DNA from: Spyradocola sp050942925
GTDB taxonomy: Bacteria > Bacillota > Clostridia > Christensenellales > UBA1750
DNA length: 8,265 bases
Direction: 5' to 3'
Assembly (NCBI GenBank): GCA_050942925.1
Contig: JBMNOF010000085.1
Location: 1-8,265, forward strand
Each line of letters opens with the position of its first letter. Position 1 is the stretch's first letter. This document shows, in pieces, positions 1-6,297 of this stretch. Both the position numbers and the translations under genes were made by a program. The notes beneath the pieces are model-generated. The model saw only the letters and a program-made list of their open reading frames with translations. It was not told the origin of the DNA and searched no databases.

Positions 1-1425
1 TGCGTCTCCCAGTGGGGGCAAGATTTCCGTCCGAGTTACCTGCGCATCCGGGAGTTTGTCGAGAGCCTTCCGACCCGGCCGGTGATAGGCGCCTTCACCG
101 CCACAGCCACACCCGAGGTCCGCGCAGACATTCAAAGCCTCTTGGGATTGCAGAATCCCTTGTGCATTGCAACGGGCTTTGACCGGCCCAACCTTCGCTT
201 TGCCGTGGAACACGTGCCGCAAGCCAAGAAGATGACGGCTCTTCTGCGGCTTTTGCAGGAGCAAAAGGGGAGAAGCGGCATCGTCTACTGCCTGGCGCGG
301 AAAACCGTCGAAGACGTCTGCGAAAGCCTTTGCGCGCACGGCATTGCCGCCACGCGATACCACGCGGGCCTCTCCGACGCCGAGCGCCGCCAAAACCAGG
401 ACGACTTCCTCTACGACCGCGCGGAGGTCATGGTTGCGACCAATGCCTTCGGCATGGGGATCGACAAGTCGAACGTCGCCTTTGTCATTCACTACAACAT
501 GCCAAAGAACCTGGAGTCCTACTACCAGGAGGCCGGCCGCGCGGGAAGGGATGGTTCGCCCGCGGTCTGCACGCTCCTGTACAGCGGGCAGGACGTCAAG
601 CTCAACGCCTTCCTGATCGACCGGGAGAGCGGAAACCCCCTCCTAAACGAGGAACAGGCGCGCGCCGTCCACGAGGGAATGCGCGAGGGTTTGCGCCGCA
701 TGGCGCGCTACTGCACAACGGGGGATTGCCTGCGCGCCTGCATCCTGCGCTACTTTGGCGAGGAGGCGCCGGACCGCTGTGGGAATTGCTCCAACTGCGA
801 CGAGGAGGGGGCTGCCACGGTCGACGTCGCCGAAGACGCCCGCGCTGTGCTTCGCTGCGTGCAGGAGCTCGGCCAGCGCTATGGCCGCACACTCGTGCTC
901 GACGTCCTGCGCGGAAGCCGCGCGGGCCGCGTGCGCGACCTGGGCCTAGACGCCTGCGCCAGCTTTGGCGCGCTGCACCGGCGATCCGCCGTGGAATTGC
1001 GCGCGCTCGTGGACTTCCTTCTCGACCGCGACGCGCTGGTGAGCAGCGGGGGCGAGTACCCCGTGCTGCGCTTTGGCCCCCGCGCGCGGGAAACCTACGA
1101 AGAGGAGCCTCTTCTCATGCGCGTGCGCGCGGAAGCGGAGCCTGGAGAAGGGGAGGTTCGACGGAGCCGCCGGGAAGGAAGTTCCGCAAAGGGCCGTGTT
1201 CCGGAGCAGGACGCCGCGCTGTTCGAGGAACTCAAAGCCCTCCGGAGCCGCTTGGCTGCGCAAGCGCGCGTGCCGGCCTATGTGGTGTTCTCCGATGCCG
1301 CCCTGCGGGATATGTGTGCAAAGCGCCCCACGACGCCCGAGGAGTTCCTCGAGGTCTCGGGCGTGGGCGAACACAAACTCCGCCGCTATGGCAAGGCGTT
1401 TCTGCAGGTTTTGCGCCGGTATTGA
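1..1425 (+). CDS. recQ: ATP-dependent DNA helicase RecQ (5' truncated by the window edge)
   Basis: RecQ is a 3'-5' superfamily 2 DNA helicase acting in recombinational repair and at stalled forks. The reading frame is open from base 1 and gives 474 visible residues. It begins CVSQWGQDFRPSYL, the aromatic-rich loop that directly follows the DEAH box, so motifs 0, I and II (roughly 150 residues) lie off the left edge. Visible landmarks are motif III (AFTATAT, about residues 31-37), motif IV (GIVYCLARK, about 93-101), motif V (VATNAFGMGIDKSNV) and motif VI (YYQEAGRAGRDG, with the arginine finger). The RecQ zinc site has cysteines at about 243, 260, 263 and 266, with the same 17-3-3 spacing as E. 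coli RecQ. A winged-helix RQC region (about 272-372), a charged linker and a C-terminal HRDC domain (about 400-474) follow. All expected domains downstream of the cut are present, so it looks intact. It converges on the M42 peptidase gene. Confidence 0.96.
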   Translation, partial: CVSQWGQDFRPSYLRIREFVESLPTRPVIGAFTATATPEVRADIQSLLGLQNPLCIATGFDRPNLRFAVEHVPQAKKMTALLRLLQEQKGRSGIVYCLARKTVEDVCESLCAHGIAATRYHAGLSDAERRQNQDDFLYDRAEVMVATNAFGMGIDKSNVAFVIHYNMPKNLESYYQEAGRAGRDGSPAVCTLLYSGQDVKLNAFLIDRESGNPLLNEEQARAVHEGMREGLRRMARYCTTGDCLRACILRYFGEEAPDRCGNCSNCDEEGAATVDVAEDARAVLRCVQELGQRYGRTLVLDVLRGSRAGRVRDLGLDACASFGALHRRSAVELRALVDFLLDRDALVSSGGEYPVLRFGPRARETYEEEPLLMRVRAEAEPGEGEVRRSRREGSSAKGRVPEQDAALFEELKALRSRLAAQARVPAYVVFSDAALRDMCAKRPTTPEEFLEVSGVGEHKLRRYGKAFLQVLRRY

Positions 1426-1458
1426 GGCGCCACGCCCCACCCCTGTTGCCCTCGACGC

Positions 1459-1510
1459 AAAGAAGGAGGCAGGCCCTCCCCATTTTGGGGGAGGGCCTGC
1501 CTCCTTCTTT
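1459..1510. terminator. Long hairpin downstream of recQ, probable bidirectional terminator
   Basis: A perfect 23-bp inverted repeat (arms 1459-1481 and 1488-1510) encloses a 6-base loop. The core is GC-rich (GGAGGCAGGCCCTCCCC) and each arm ends in AAAGAAGG/CCTTCTTT, so either strand gives a hairpin ending in CTTCTTT. It starts 34 bases after the recQ stop, between convergent genes, which fits shared termination. The U tract is short (TTT followed by GG or GC), so it is not a textbook intrinsic terminator; the very long stem may compensate. Confidence 0.75.
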
Positions 1511-1518
1511 GGCCCCCC

Positions 1519-1557
1519 AAAGCGAGAAGGCCCGCCACGGGCGAACCTTCTCGCTTT
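1519..1557. terminator. Second hairpin at the convergent junction, probable terminator of the M42 peptidase gene
   Basis: A perfect 12-bp inverted repeat (AAAGCGAGAAGG at 1519-1530, CCTTCTCGCTTT at 1546-1557) is extended inward by a CCCG/CGGG pairing across three bases. Read on the - strand it begins 38 bases past the M42 peptidase stop. Its outer AAA/TTT ends give a short U run in either direction. Only eight bases separate it from the recQ-side hairpin, so the two form a tandem block for convergent transcription. Confidence 0.65.
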
Positions 1558-1595
1558 ACGGGGCAGGCCGGTGCGAAAAACGCACGGCGCCTCGA

Positions 1596-2630
1596 TCAGC
1601 CGGAAACAAACGCGGCAAGGAGCTTGAGCGTGTTGTCCAAGCCGGATACGTGCGTGCGCTCATAGCCGTGAGACGCAAAGACGCCCGGACCGATCAGCGC
1701 GTGCCGGAAATTGTGGCCCGAGGTGAGGGACGCATCCGCATCCGATCCGTACATCGGGTAGATGTCCACGGCATACTTGAGGTTGTTGTCCTTGGCCAGC
1801 TCGATCAGCCGGCCGGTCATCTCGTAATTGTAGGGCCCACGGCTGTCCTTGGCGCAGATGGAGACCATCGTCTCGTCGCAGCCCAGGTCATCGCCCACGC
1901 AGCCCATGTCCACGGAAAGAATGTCTTCTGCGTCTTCCGGCATGCCTGCACAGCAGCCGTGGCCCACCTCTTCGTGCACGGTAAAGACCAGGTAGATCTT
2001 GCGCGAGAGCGTCAGATCCGACGAAGCGGCCATCTTCGCCAGTGCCAGAAGCACCGAGGCAGAAGCCTTGTCGTCCAAATGGCGGCTCTTGATGTAGCCC
2101 GAAGGCGTGTGAACTGCCCGCGGGTCCAAGGAGATGAAATCGCCTACCTCGATGCCCAGCGCGCGCACGTCCTCCTTGGAGGCGACGTTTTCGTCCAGGA
2201 TGACCTCCATCGTCGTGTCCCCGCGCCGGACGTCCGGAATGTCCTTATAGACGTGCGAAGCGGGGGTCGTCAGATAAAAGGTGCCCGTGTAGGTCCGCCC
2301 GTCCCGCGTGTGGACGACGCAGGTTTCATTTTCAATGTTGTTGTCCGGATAGCCGCCGATTTGCGTGTAGCGAATGCGTCCGTTCGGCTTAATGGAGCGC
2401 ACCATCGCTCCCAGCGTGTCCACGTGCGCGGCGACCACCAGGGGATGGCCCTCTCCGCCAATGCAGCAGACCACGTTTCCCTTGTGCGTCGTATAGGGCG
2501 CAAAGCCGTAGCTCGTGAGCACATCCATCAGGTACGCCGCTGCCACGTGCGTAAAACCCGTGGGACTCGGGATGTTGACCAGTTTCATCAGGTGGTCGAC
2601 GGCCACCGTCGTATACGGGTGCATGTTCAT
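1596..2630 (-). CDS. M42 family metallopeptidase (glutamyl/deblocking aminopeptidase-like, FrvX group)
   Basis: The predicted product is a 344-residue cytoplasmic aminopeptidase with two metal ions (Zn or Co) at its active site. M42 enzymes form large tetrahedral dodecamers that trim short peptides. The metal and catalytic positions are all recognisable: H69 in VAAHVDT with D71, the bridging aspartate D186 in SRHLDDKAS, catalytic E220 and metal-binding E221 in VHEEVGHG, D241 in SVDMGC, and H327 in GYERTHVSGLDNT. Length is normal for the family. The ATG at 2630 is chosen because GGAAGGAA lies 10 bases upstream; an in-frame ATG at 2624 is possible. The frame is open further upstream to 2765, but that extension crosses the upstream gene's terminator and is not family-like. 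There is no signal peptide. Substrate preference cannot be read from sequence. A convincing promoter was not found directly upstream. Confidence 0.94.
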   Translation of the reverse strand: MNMHPYTTVAVDHLMKLVNIPSPTGFTHVAAAYLMDVLTSYGFAPYTTHKGNVVCCIGGEGHPLVVAAHVDTLGAMVRSIKPNGRIRYTQIGGYPDNNIENETCVVHTRDGRTYTGTFYLTTPASHVYKDIPDVRRGDTTMEVILDENVASKEDVRALGIEVGDFISLDPRAVHTPSGYIKSRHLDDKASASVLLALAKMAASSDLTLSRKIYLVFTVHEEVGHGCCAGMPEDAEDILSVDMGCVGDDLGCDETMVSICAKDSRGPYNYEMTGRLIELAKDNNLKYAVDIYPMYGSDADASLTSGHNFRHALIGPGVFASHGYERTHVSGLDNTLKLLAAFVSG

Positions 2631-2666
2631 TGCTTTTGTCTTCCTTCCACGAACATATTTTCCCAT

Positions 2667-2711
2667 AAAAAGGGGGAAACCCAAACTTCCCTTATGGAAA
2701 TTCGGGTCCCC
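2667..2711 (-). terminator. Intrinsic terminator of the TrhA/hemolysin III gene
   Basis: Read on the - strand, a GGGG ACCCGA ATTTCC arm pairs with GGAAGT TTGGGT, then after a TT bulge with CCCC, around a five-base loop (two G-T wobbles). A run of five T follows the hairpin (bases 2667-2671 on the + strand are A). It begins 38 bases past the stop codon at 2749 and ends just before the start region of the M42 gene, so the two - strand genes are probably separate transcription units or linked only by readthrough. Confidence 0.75.
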
Positions 2712-2748
2712 ACAGAGATTTTCCTTCTTTTTCTTTGCAGAATTTGGC

Positions 2749-3393
2749 TCAGACGACAAAGCCATAGATCAGGACAAAGAAGCAGATGGAGCCGAGCAGA
2801 ATGAAGACGTGGAACAGTTCGTGAAAGCCAAAGTAGCGGCTTTGGATCGGGGGAAACCGGCGCGCATAGAACACCCCGCCCACGGTGTAGACCACTCCGC
2901 CGCCAAAGAGCCAGCACAGCGCCGCAGGGGAAAGCCGCTGCGTCAGCGGCCAGAGGGCAATGAGCGCTGCCCACCCCATGGCGATGTAGAAGGCGGTGTA
3001 GAGCCAGCGCGGTGCTTGCATCCAGAAGATCTTGAGAAACAGGCCCGCCAGCGCGCAGCCCCACACGATGCCCAGCAATACCCAGCCCCAGGCGCCGCGC
3101 AGCGTCAGCAAGCACAGCGGCGTGTACGTTCCCGCGATGAGGAGAAAGATCAGGATGTGATCGATGCGCCGGAGGATGTTGTGCACGCGCTCCGAAACGT
3201 AAAAGAGATGGTAAACGGTGCTCGCCGTATAGAGACCGATCATGGTCGCCCCGAAAATCGCATAGCTCACGACGTGCCAGGGCGAGAGGGAGAGGCCTTT
3301 GCGCACCAGCGCCACGGTGCCCACGATGGAGAGCGCAATTCCCAGCGCGTGCAGGCCTGCACTGACCAAGTCCTTTTCCCGATTAAACGTCAT
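2749..3393 (-). CDS. trhA: Hemolysin III / TrhA family membrane protein (PAQR superfamily)
   Basis: The product is a 214-residue protein with about seven hydrophobic membrane segments, the usual size and topology for bacterial hemolysin III homologues. PAQR-type metal-site residues are visible: S58 and H62 in TASTVYHLF, D78 and H79 in RIDHILIFLLIAGTYTP, and H191 and H195 in FHELFHVF near the C terminus. The superfamily includes adiponectin and progestin receptors. The bacterial members were first named for haemolysis by the Bacillus cereus protein but are now linked to membrane energetics and homeostasis, so no toxin role is inferred here. The start at 3393 has GGAGG seven bases upstream, a -10/-35 promoter just beyond it and a terminator downstream, which indicates a monocistronic gene. 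Confidence 0.92.
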   Translation of the reverse strand: MTFNREKDLVSAGLHALGIALSIVGTVALVRKGLSLSPWHVVSYAIFGATMIGLYTASTVYHLFYVSERVHNILRRIDHILIFLLIAGTYTPLCLLTLRGAWGWVLLGIVWGCALAGLFLKIFWMQAPRWLYTAFYIAMGWAALIALWPLTQRLSPAALCWLFGGGVVYTVGGVFYARRFPPIQSRYFGFHELFHVFILLGSICFFVLIYGFVV

Positions 3394-3422
3394 GTGAATT
3401 CCTCCGACATCTCGTTTTTAAT

Positions 3423-3451
3423 ATTATATAATGCGGGAAAGAAAATTGCAA
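3423..3451 (-). promoter_or_regulatory. Vegetative-type promoter for the TrhA/hemolysin III gene
   Basis: On the - strand, TTGCAA (3451-3446) and a perfect TATAAT (3428-3423) are separated by exactly 17 bases. The predicted start site lies near 3416, giving a leader of about 23 bases that contains the GGAGG site at 3405-3401. The flanking DNA is AT-rich compared with the neighbouring genes. No operator-like repeat was seen. Confidence 0.8.
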
Positions 3452-3512
3452 TCCGTTTTTTGTAAAGAAACGCTCCCGAAGGAGTCGGGGCCAAATGAGC
3501 CCAAACAGAAAG

Positions 3513-3548
3513 AAAAGGGCAGGGAAGCGGAGGCTTCCCTGCCCTTTT
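3513..3548 (-). terminator. Intrinsic terminator of hpf
   Basis: A perfect 16-bp inverted repeat (arms 3513-3528 and 3533-3548) closes on a four-base loop. On the - strand the stem is AAAAGGGCAGGGAAGC and its complement, ending in TTTTCTTTCTG. It begins 13 bases after the hpf stop codon, the expected position for a Rho-independent terminator. The + strand also ends in five T, but no + gene lies upstream to use it. Confidence 0.9.
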
Positions 3549-3561
3549 TCACCAATGCGAG

Positions 3562-4080
3562 TTATTCGGGAATCAGCACGCCGTAGTTTCCATCCTGACG
3601 GGTGTAGACCAGGCAAATCTGATTCGAGGTCTTGTCGCGGAAGAGGAAGAAGGTGTGACCCAGCATCTCCATCTGGGAGATGGCCTCATCCACATCCATC
3701 GCGTCCACGCGGAAGCGCTTGGTGCGCACCACCTGGGGCATCGTCTCCTCTTCGGGAAGGAAGACCTCAATGGGGTCGGCATCGCGCTTCATGCGCTTGG
3801 CCAGGCGCGTGCGGTGCTTGCGGATCTGGCCCTCGAGCTTGCTGAGCACGCTGTCGATGGAGACGTACATGTCGCCCGACGTCTCCTCAGCGCGGAGAAT
3901 CTCCCCCGGCAGCGGGATCGTGATCTCGCAGGTGAAGCGATGCCGCTCCATGCTCAAACGAACCTGCGCTTCGATATCGTCGCCGAAATAGCGATCCAGC
4001 TTGCCCACCTTTTTGTTGACGTAGTTCGCAACGGAGGGCGAGAGACTCATCATGTTGCGCACGGTGATGTTGATCCGCAT
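3562..4080 (-). CDS. hpf: Ribosome hibernation promoting factor, long form
   Basis: The product is a 172-residue long-type HPF. Its N-terminal domain (about 1-97, starting MRINITVRNM) is the YfiA/RaiA-like fold that occupies the decoding centre and mRNA channel of the 30S subunit. A linker (about 98-115) leads to the C-terminal dimerisation domain (about 116-172, with VVRTKRFRVDAMDVDEAISQ, GHTFFLFRD and DGNYGVLIPE), which in Firmicutes joins two 70S ribosomes into inactive 100S dimers in stationary phase or stress. The ATG at 4080 is preferred over one at 4107 because AAAGGAGG lies eight bases upstream of it and MRINI is the normal family N terminus. The gene has its own promoter and terminator. 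The related Bacillus gene (yvyD) lies just upstream of secA in the same orientation; here a membrane protein gene intervenes and secA is on the other strand. Confidence 0.96.
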   Translation of the reverse strand: MRINITVRNMMSLSPSVANYVNKKVGKLDRYFGDDIEAQVRLSMERHRFTCEITIPLPGEILRAEETSGDMYVSIDSVLSKLEGQIRKHRTRLAKRMKRDADPIEVFLPEEETMPQVVRTKRFRVDAMDVDEAISQMEMLGHTFFLFRDKTSNQICLVYTRQDGNYGVLIPE

Positions 4081-4100
4081 AAATCCAACCTCCTTTATAC

Positions 4101-4134
4101 CCTGCACAGCTCTATATTTCCCACTCCGTGCAGG
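4101..4134. repeat. Inverted repeat flanking the hpf -10 box, possible operator
   Basis: CCTGCAC (4101-4107) and GTGCAGG (4128-4134) are perfect reverse complements separated by 20 bases. One arm covers the predicted transcription start and the other abuts the -35 box. Half-site centres are 27 bases apart, between two and three helical turns. This arrangement suits a repressor binding two half-sites or looping, but a 7-bp match can occur by chance and no regulator gene is visible in the window. Confidence 0.35.
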
Positions 4135-4139
4135 TACAA
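4111..4139 (-). promoter_or_regulatory. Promoter of hpf
   Basis: On the - strand, TTGTAC (4139-4134) and TATAGA (4116-4111) are separated by 17 bases. The predicted start site is near 4104, giving a leader of about 24 bases that carries AAAGGAGG. A perfect 7-bp inverted repeat overlaps this promoter and is listed separately. Long hpf genes in Firmicutes are often controlled by stress or stationary-phase sigma factors; I did not see a clear alternative-sigma site and read this as a vegetative-type promoter. Confidence 0.65.
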
Positions 4140-4198
4140 TTCAGAAGTTCTACATTGCCCTTCGTTTCTCCTGCTAGAAGTATGAACATTTTTTTACA

Positions 4199-6070
4199 TT
4201 AGTTTAACGAATAAATCGTGACCTCGTCATTGGCAAAGACCACCGGAAGGTCGGCAAACAGGGACGGGTCTGCGCCCATTTCCAGCTCGTGCCAGGAGAG
4301 GACAACGTGCGTCACCCCGTATTTGTCCGCCAGTTCGGCAAGCGCTCCTTCCTGCGTGTACATGGCCAGGACGTCCTGCGCTCGGTCCGTATCGTAAACG
4401 CCGTGGAAGTAGAGGAACGTGGGCGAACCCTGCACAATGGTTTGACCGGCCAAGGAGGCGAAGGGGTTGTTGTGCTCGTCCGCGGTCAGCAGCACCGCGT
4501 CATCCGGCAGATTTTCCCGCGCGAACGCCGCCGCCTCCACCATTCCGTCGGAAAAGAGCTCGTAGTCCGACACCGCTTCCCGCGCAAGCGTCAGCACCCC
4601 GGAAAGGGTTCCGGCCAGGACCACGGCCGCGCCCATGAGCGCGCGCCCCGGGATTCCCCGCAGCTTGTGGTACATCGTCCCCAGGAACGAGGCCACAACG
4701 CCGCAGGTCAGCATGTGCACCACGAAGAGCAGCTTGTTGTTGTCGTAGTTGTTCGGCTGAAAGACGATGAACTCGCAGATCACCCACAGCGGCAGCGCGC
4801 AAAACCAAAGCCCCCGCAGGCGCTTTTCGGCCAGCAGCGCAAACGGCAGCAGAAGGAACGTCACGCCGATGTTTTTGATGTAGAACCAGAGATAGGGGTC
4901 TTCCTGGTTGACCCAGTTGAAGGAGAGGTGCAGGAACCCGGTGTTGTCCGCCTGTGCAAAGGTGAATTTCCAAAGCTGCGGCAGCGAAAGGGCGGCGGCA
5001 AGCAGTGCATAGGGCAGAAATTTCTTCCAGAGCTTGGCATCCAGGAAGAGTTGGCGCACAAACGCCCCCGCGGAAATCACGAACAGCGCCAGGAACGAGT
5101 GCGTGTGCAGGAGCGGCAGTCCGCCGGCCAGCACGCCGAGCATCCAGGCGTATTTCCACTCGCCCTCAAAGGCCATGCGGTAGAGCAGGTAGAGGGAAGG
5201 GAGCAGGATGGACCAGCCAAAGAGCGTCGCGCGCTGGGGAATCAGCAGGTCCGCGATCGGGTTGACCCAGAGGACATTCTCTGCGGCGTTGTTGGTCGGC
5301 GTTTCATAGTAGGCCGTGAAGATCCGCGTGAAGTTGGAGGGATCTGCTCGCGCACCGTCCAGGAAATACCACAGCGCGATCCCTCCGCCGAGGAAAAACA
5401 GCACATACGCCAGGCAGGCGCGCTTGGGGCTGCGCAGAACGCGCCGCATCAAGAGGAAGTACCAGGAAAAGACCGCGTAAAGCGCCAGAACCATGGGCAA
5501 AATGTAGGCAAAGCGCAAGTCCGCTCCCAGCAGGAGATACGTCGACGAGATGCTGTCGCACAGGAACGGATACCCCATGGAGACGCCCGCTTCAATGGGG
5601 TACAGCGGCGGAAACACGCCGTTGCGCGCAATGGACGTGATGAAGGACAAGTGCATGCACATGTCTCCGTAGCAGGATTGCCCGGTGTGCAGCGCGCCGT
5701 CCTCCGGCCGGAGCACGTGCGTATAGAGCAGGTAGAGGCAGAGAAGCATCACAGGAGCGACGCAAGCCGCATGCAGCCGCACGGTACACGCGTCCGCCCG
5801 CAGAGGCGCCGGCTTGCGCCGCAGGAGCGGGGGAAGAAAGCACGGGATCAGAAAGACCGCCAAGGCGAGCAGCTGGCTGAGCAGCGTGAACCCGAGCAGA
5901 AAGGAAAAGAGCGCCGGCAGCCACATCTGGGCAAAGAGCGCAAGGCTTGCGCCCGCCGCCGCGCGCACGAGCCGGTCTTCCCGCGGCAAGAGGAGCGAGG
6001 CATACCGCAGCCCCGCCGCAAGAAACGCCGCAAGATAGAGCACCGAAAGCGCATTTCCGAGAAATTGCAT
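4199..6070 (-). CDS. Large polytopic membrane protein, probable GT-C-fold glycosyltransferase
   Basis: The predicted product has 623 residues, with about a dozen hydrophobic segments from residue 5 to about 495 and a soluble C-terminal part (about 505-623). The first large non-cytoplasmic loop contains CYGDMCMHLSFI (D136, H140) and is followed by GYPFLCDSIS (D172), where GT-C enzymes carry catalytic or metal-binding acidic residues. Other conserved-looking motifs are NPIADLLIPQRATLFG (270-285), LLHTHSFLAL (320-329) and FQPNNYDNNKLLF (437-449). The C-terminal part (LPDDAVLLTADEHNNPFASLAGQ, then KYGVTHVVLS) resembles the tail domain of bacterial membrane mannosyltransferase-like proteins. By analogy it would move a sugar from a polyprenyl-phosphate donor to an extracytoplasmic acceptor; donor and acceptor are unknown. 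The start at 6070 is chosen because AGGAGG lies 10 bases upstream and the first membrane helix follows; the open frame extends to 6304 but that part is intergenic. No terminator is evident after the stop. Confidence 0.8.
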   Translation of the reverse strand: MQFLGNALSVLYLAAFLAAGLRYASLLLPREDRLVRAAAGASLALFAQMWLPALFSFLLGFTLLSQLLALAVFLIPCFLPPLLRRKPAPLRADACTVRLHAACVAPVMLLCLYLLYTHVLRPEDGALHTGQSCYGDMCMHLSFITSIARNGVFPPLYPIEAGVSMGYPFLCDSISSTYLLLGADLRFAYILPMVLALYAVFSWYFLLMRRVLRSPKRACLAYVLFFLGGGIALWYFLDGARADPSNFTRIFTAYYETPTNNAAENVLWVNPIADLLIPQRATLFGWSILLPSLYLLYRMAFEGEWKYAWMLGVLAGGLPLLHTHSFLALFVISAGAFVRQLFLDAKLWKKFLPYALLAAALSLPQLWKFTFAQADNTGFLHLSFNWVNQEDPYLWFYIKNIGVTFLLLPFALLAEKRLRGLWFCALPLWVICEFIVFQPNNYDNNKLLFVVHMLTCGVVASFLGTMYHKLRGIPGRALMGAAVVLAGTLSGVLTLAREAVSDYELFSDGMVEAAAFARENLPDDAVLLTADEHNNPFASLAGQTIVQGSPTFLYFHGVYDTDRAQDVLAMYTQEGALAELADKYGVTHVVLSWHELEMGADPSLFADLPVVFANDEVTIYSLN

Positions 6071-6115
6071 GGAATCGGAACCTCCTATAGGGGATACGGG
6101 CAGGCCCGCATCCGC

Positions 6116-6136
6116 CGCCGCACGAAAAACGCGGCG
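6116..6136 (-). other. GC-rich hairpin in the leader of the GT-C-like gene
   Basis: On the - strand, CGCCGC and GCGGCG pair around a nine-base, T-rich loop. It lies between the predicted transcription start (about 6147) and the AGGAGG ribosome binding site (6086-6081). It has no following T run, so it is not a terminator. It may stabilise the mRNA or simply reflect GC-rich sequence. Confidence 0.3.
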
Positions 6137-6152
6137 AAATTTAACCAGGAAG

Positions 6153-6181
6153 AGTATAACACAGCCTCGGAAAAACTTGAA
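6153..6181 (-). promoter_or_regulatory. Promoter of the GT-C-like membrane protein gene
   Basis: On the - strand, TATACT (6158-6153) is preceded by TGT, forming an extended -10. TTCAAG (6181-6176) stands 17 bases upstream as a weak -35, which an extended -10 could tolerate. The predicted leader is about 76 bases long. The -35 overlaps that of the divergent secA promoter by five bases. Confidence 0.5.
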
Positions 6182-6205
6182 GTCAGCAGGGGAAAATGTT
6201 ACAAT
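6177..6205 (+). promoter_or_regulatory. secA: Promoter of secA
   Basis: TTGAAG (6177-6182) and TACAAT (6200-6205) are separated by 17 bases, and the -10 is extended by an upstream TGT. The predicted start is near 6212, giving a secA leader of about 86 bases. No other equally good + strand promoter was seen between the divergent genes. Confidence 0.65.
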
Positions 6206-6251
6206 CAGTGCGATAGGGTCGTTTATCTTTGGGACCCAAATACGGAATCTC

Positions 6252-6277
6252 GCGGTTTTTTGCATCGAAAAACTCGC
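6252..6277 (+). other. Hairpin in the secA mRNA leader
   Basis: GCGG-T-TTTTT (6252-6261) pairs with AAAAA-C-TCGC (6268-6277) around a six-base loop, with one T-C mismatch and one G-T pair. It ends nine bases before the GGAGG ribosome binding site. A weaker GGGTC/GACCC pairing lies upstream (6216-6237). Some bacteria regulate secA translation through its leader, but no SecM-like arrest peptide is encoded here, so a regulatory role is only a possibility. Confidence 0.3.
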
Positions 6278-6297
6278 ATGGCTTTGGAGGATAGACA

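Noticed and set aside
330..2804. An 824-codon + strand open frame spanning the recQ 3' half and antisense to the M42 peptidase gene
   Set aside because: The protein is Arg/Gly/Ala-rich with no family resemblance, has no ribosome binding site, crosses the terminator block and overlaps two clearly real genes. It is a by-product of high-GC third codon positions.
2627..3115. A 162-codon - strand open frame overlapping the TrhA and M42 genes
   Set aside because: It is an out-of-frame shadow of the TrhA-type gene that crosses the terminator and has no supported start.
3473..3489. A small hairpin (CTCC-UUCG-GGAG on the - strand) between hpf and the TrhA-type gene, considered as a second terminator
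   Set aside because: The stem is only four base pairs, there is no good T run, and the 16-bp terminator just upstream on the - strand already accounts for hpf termination.
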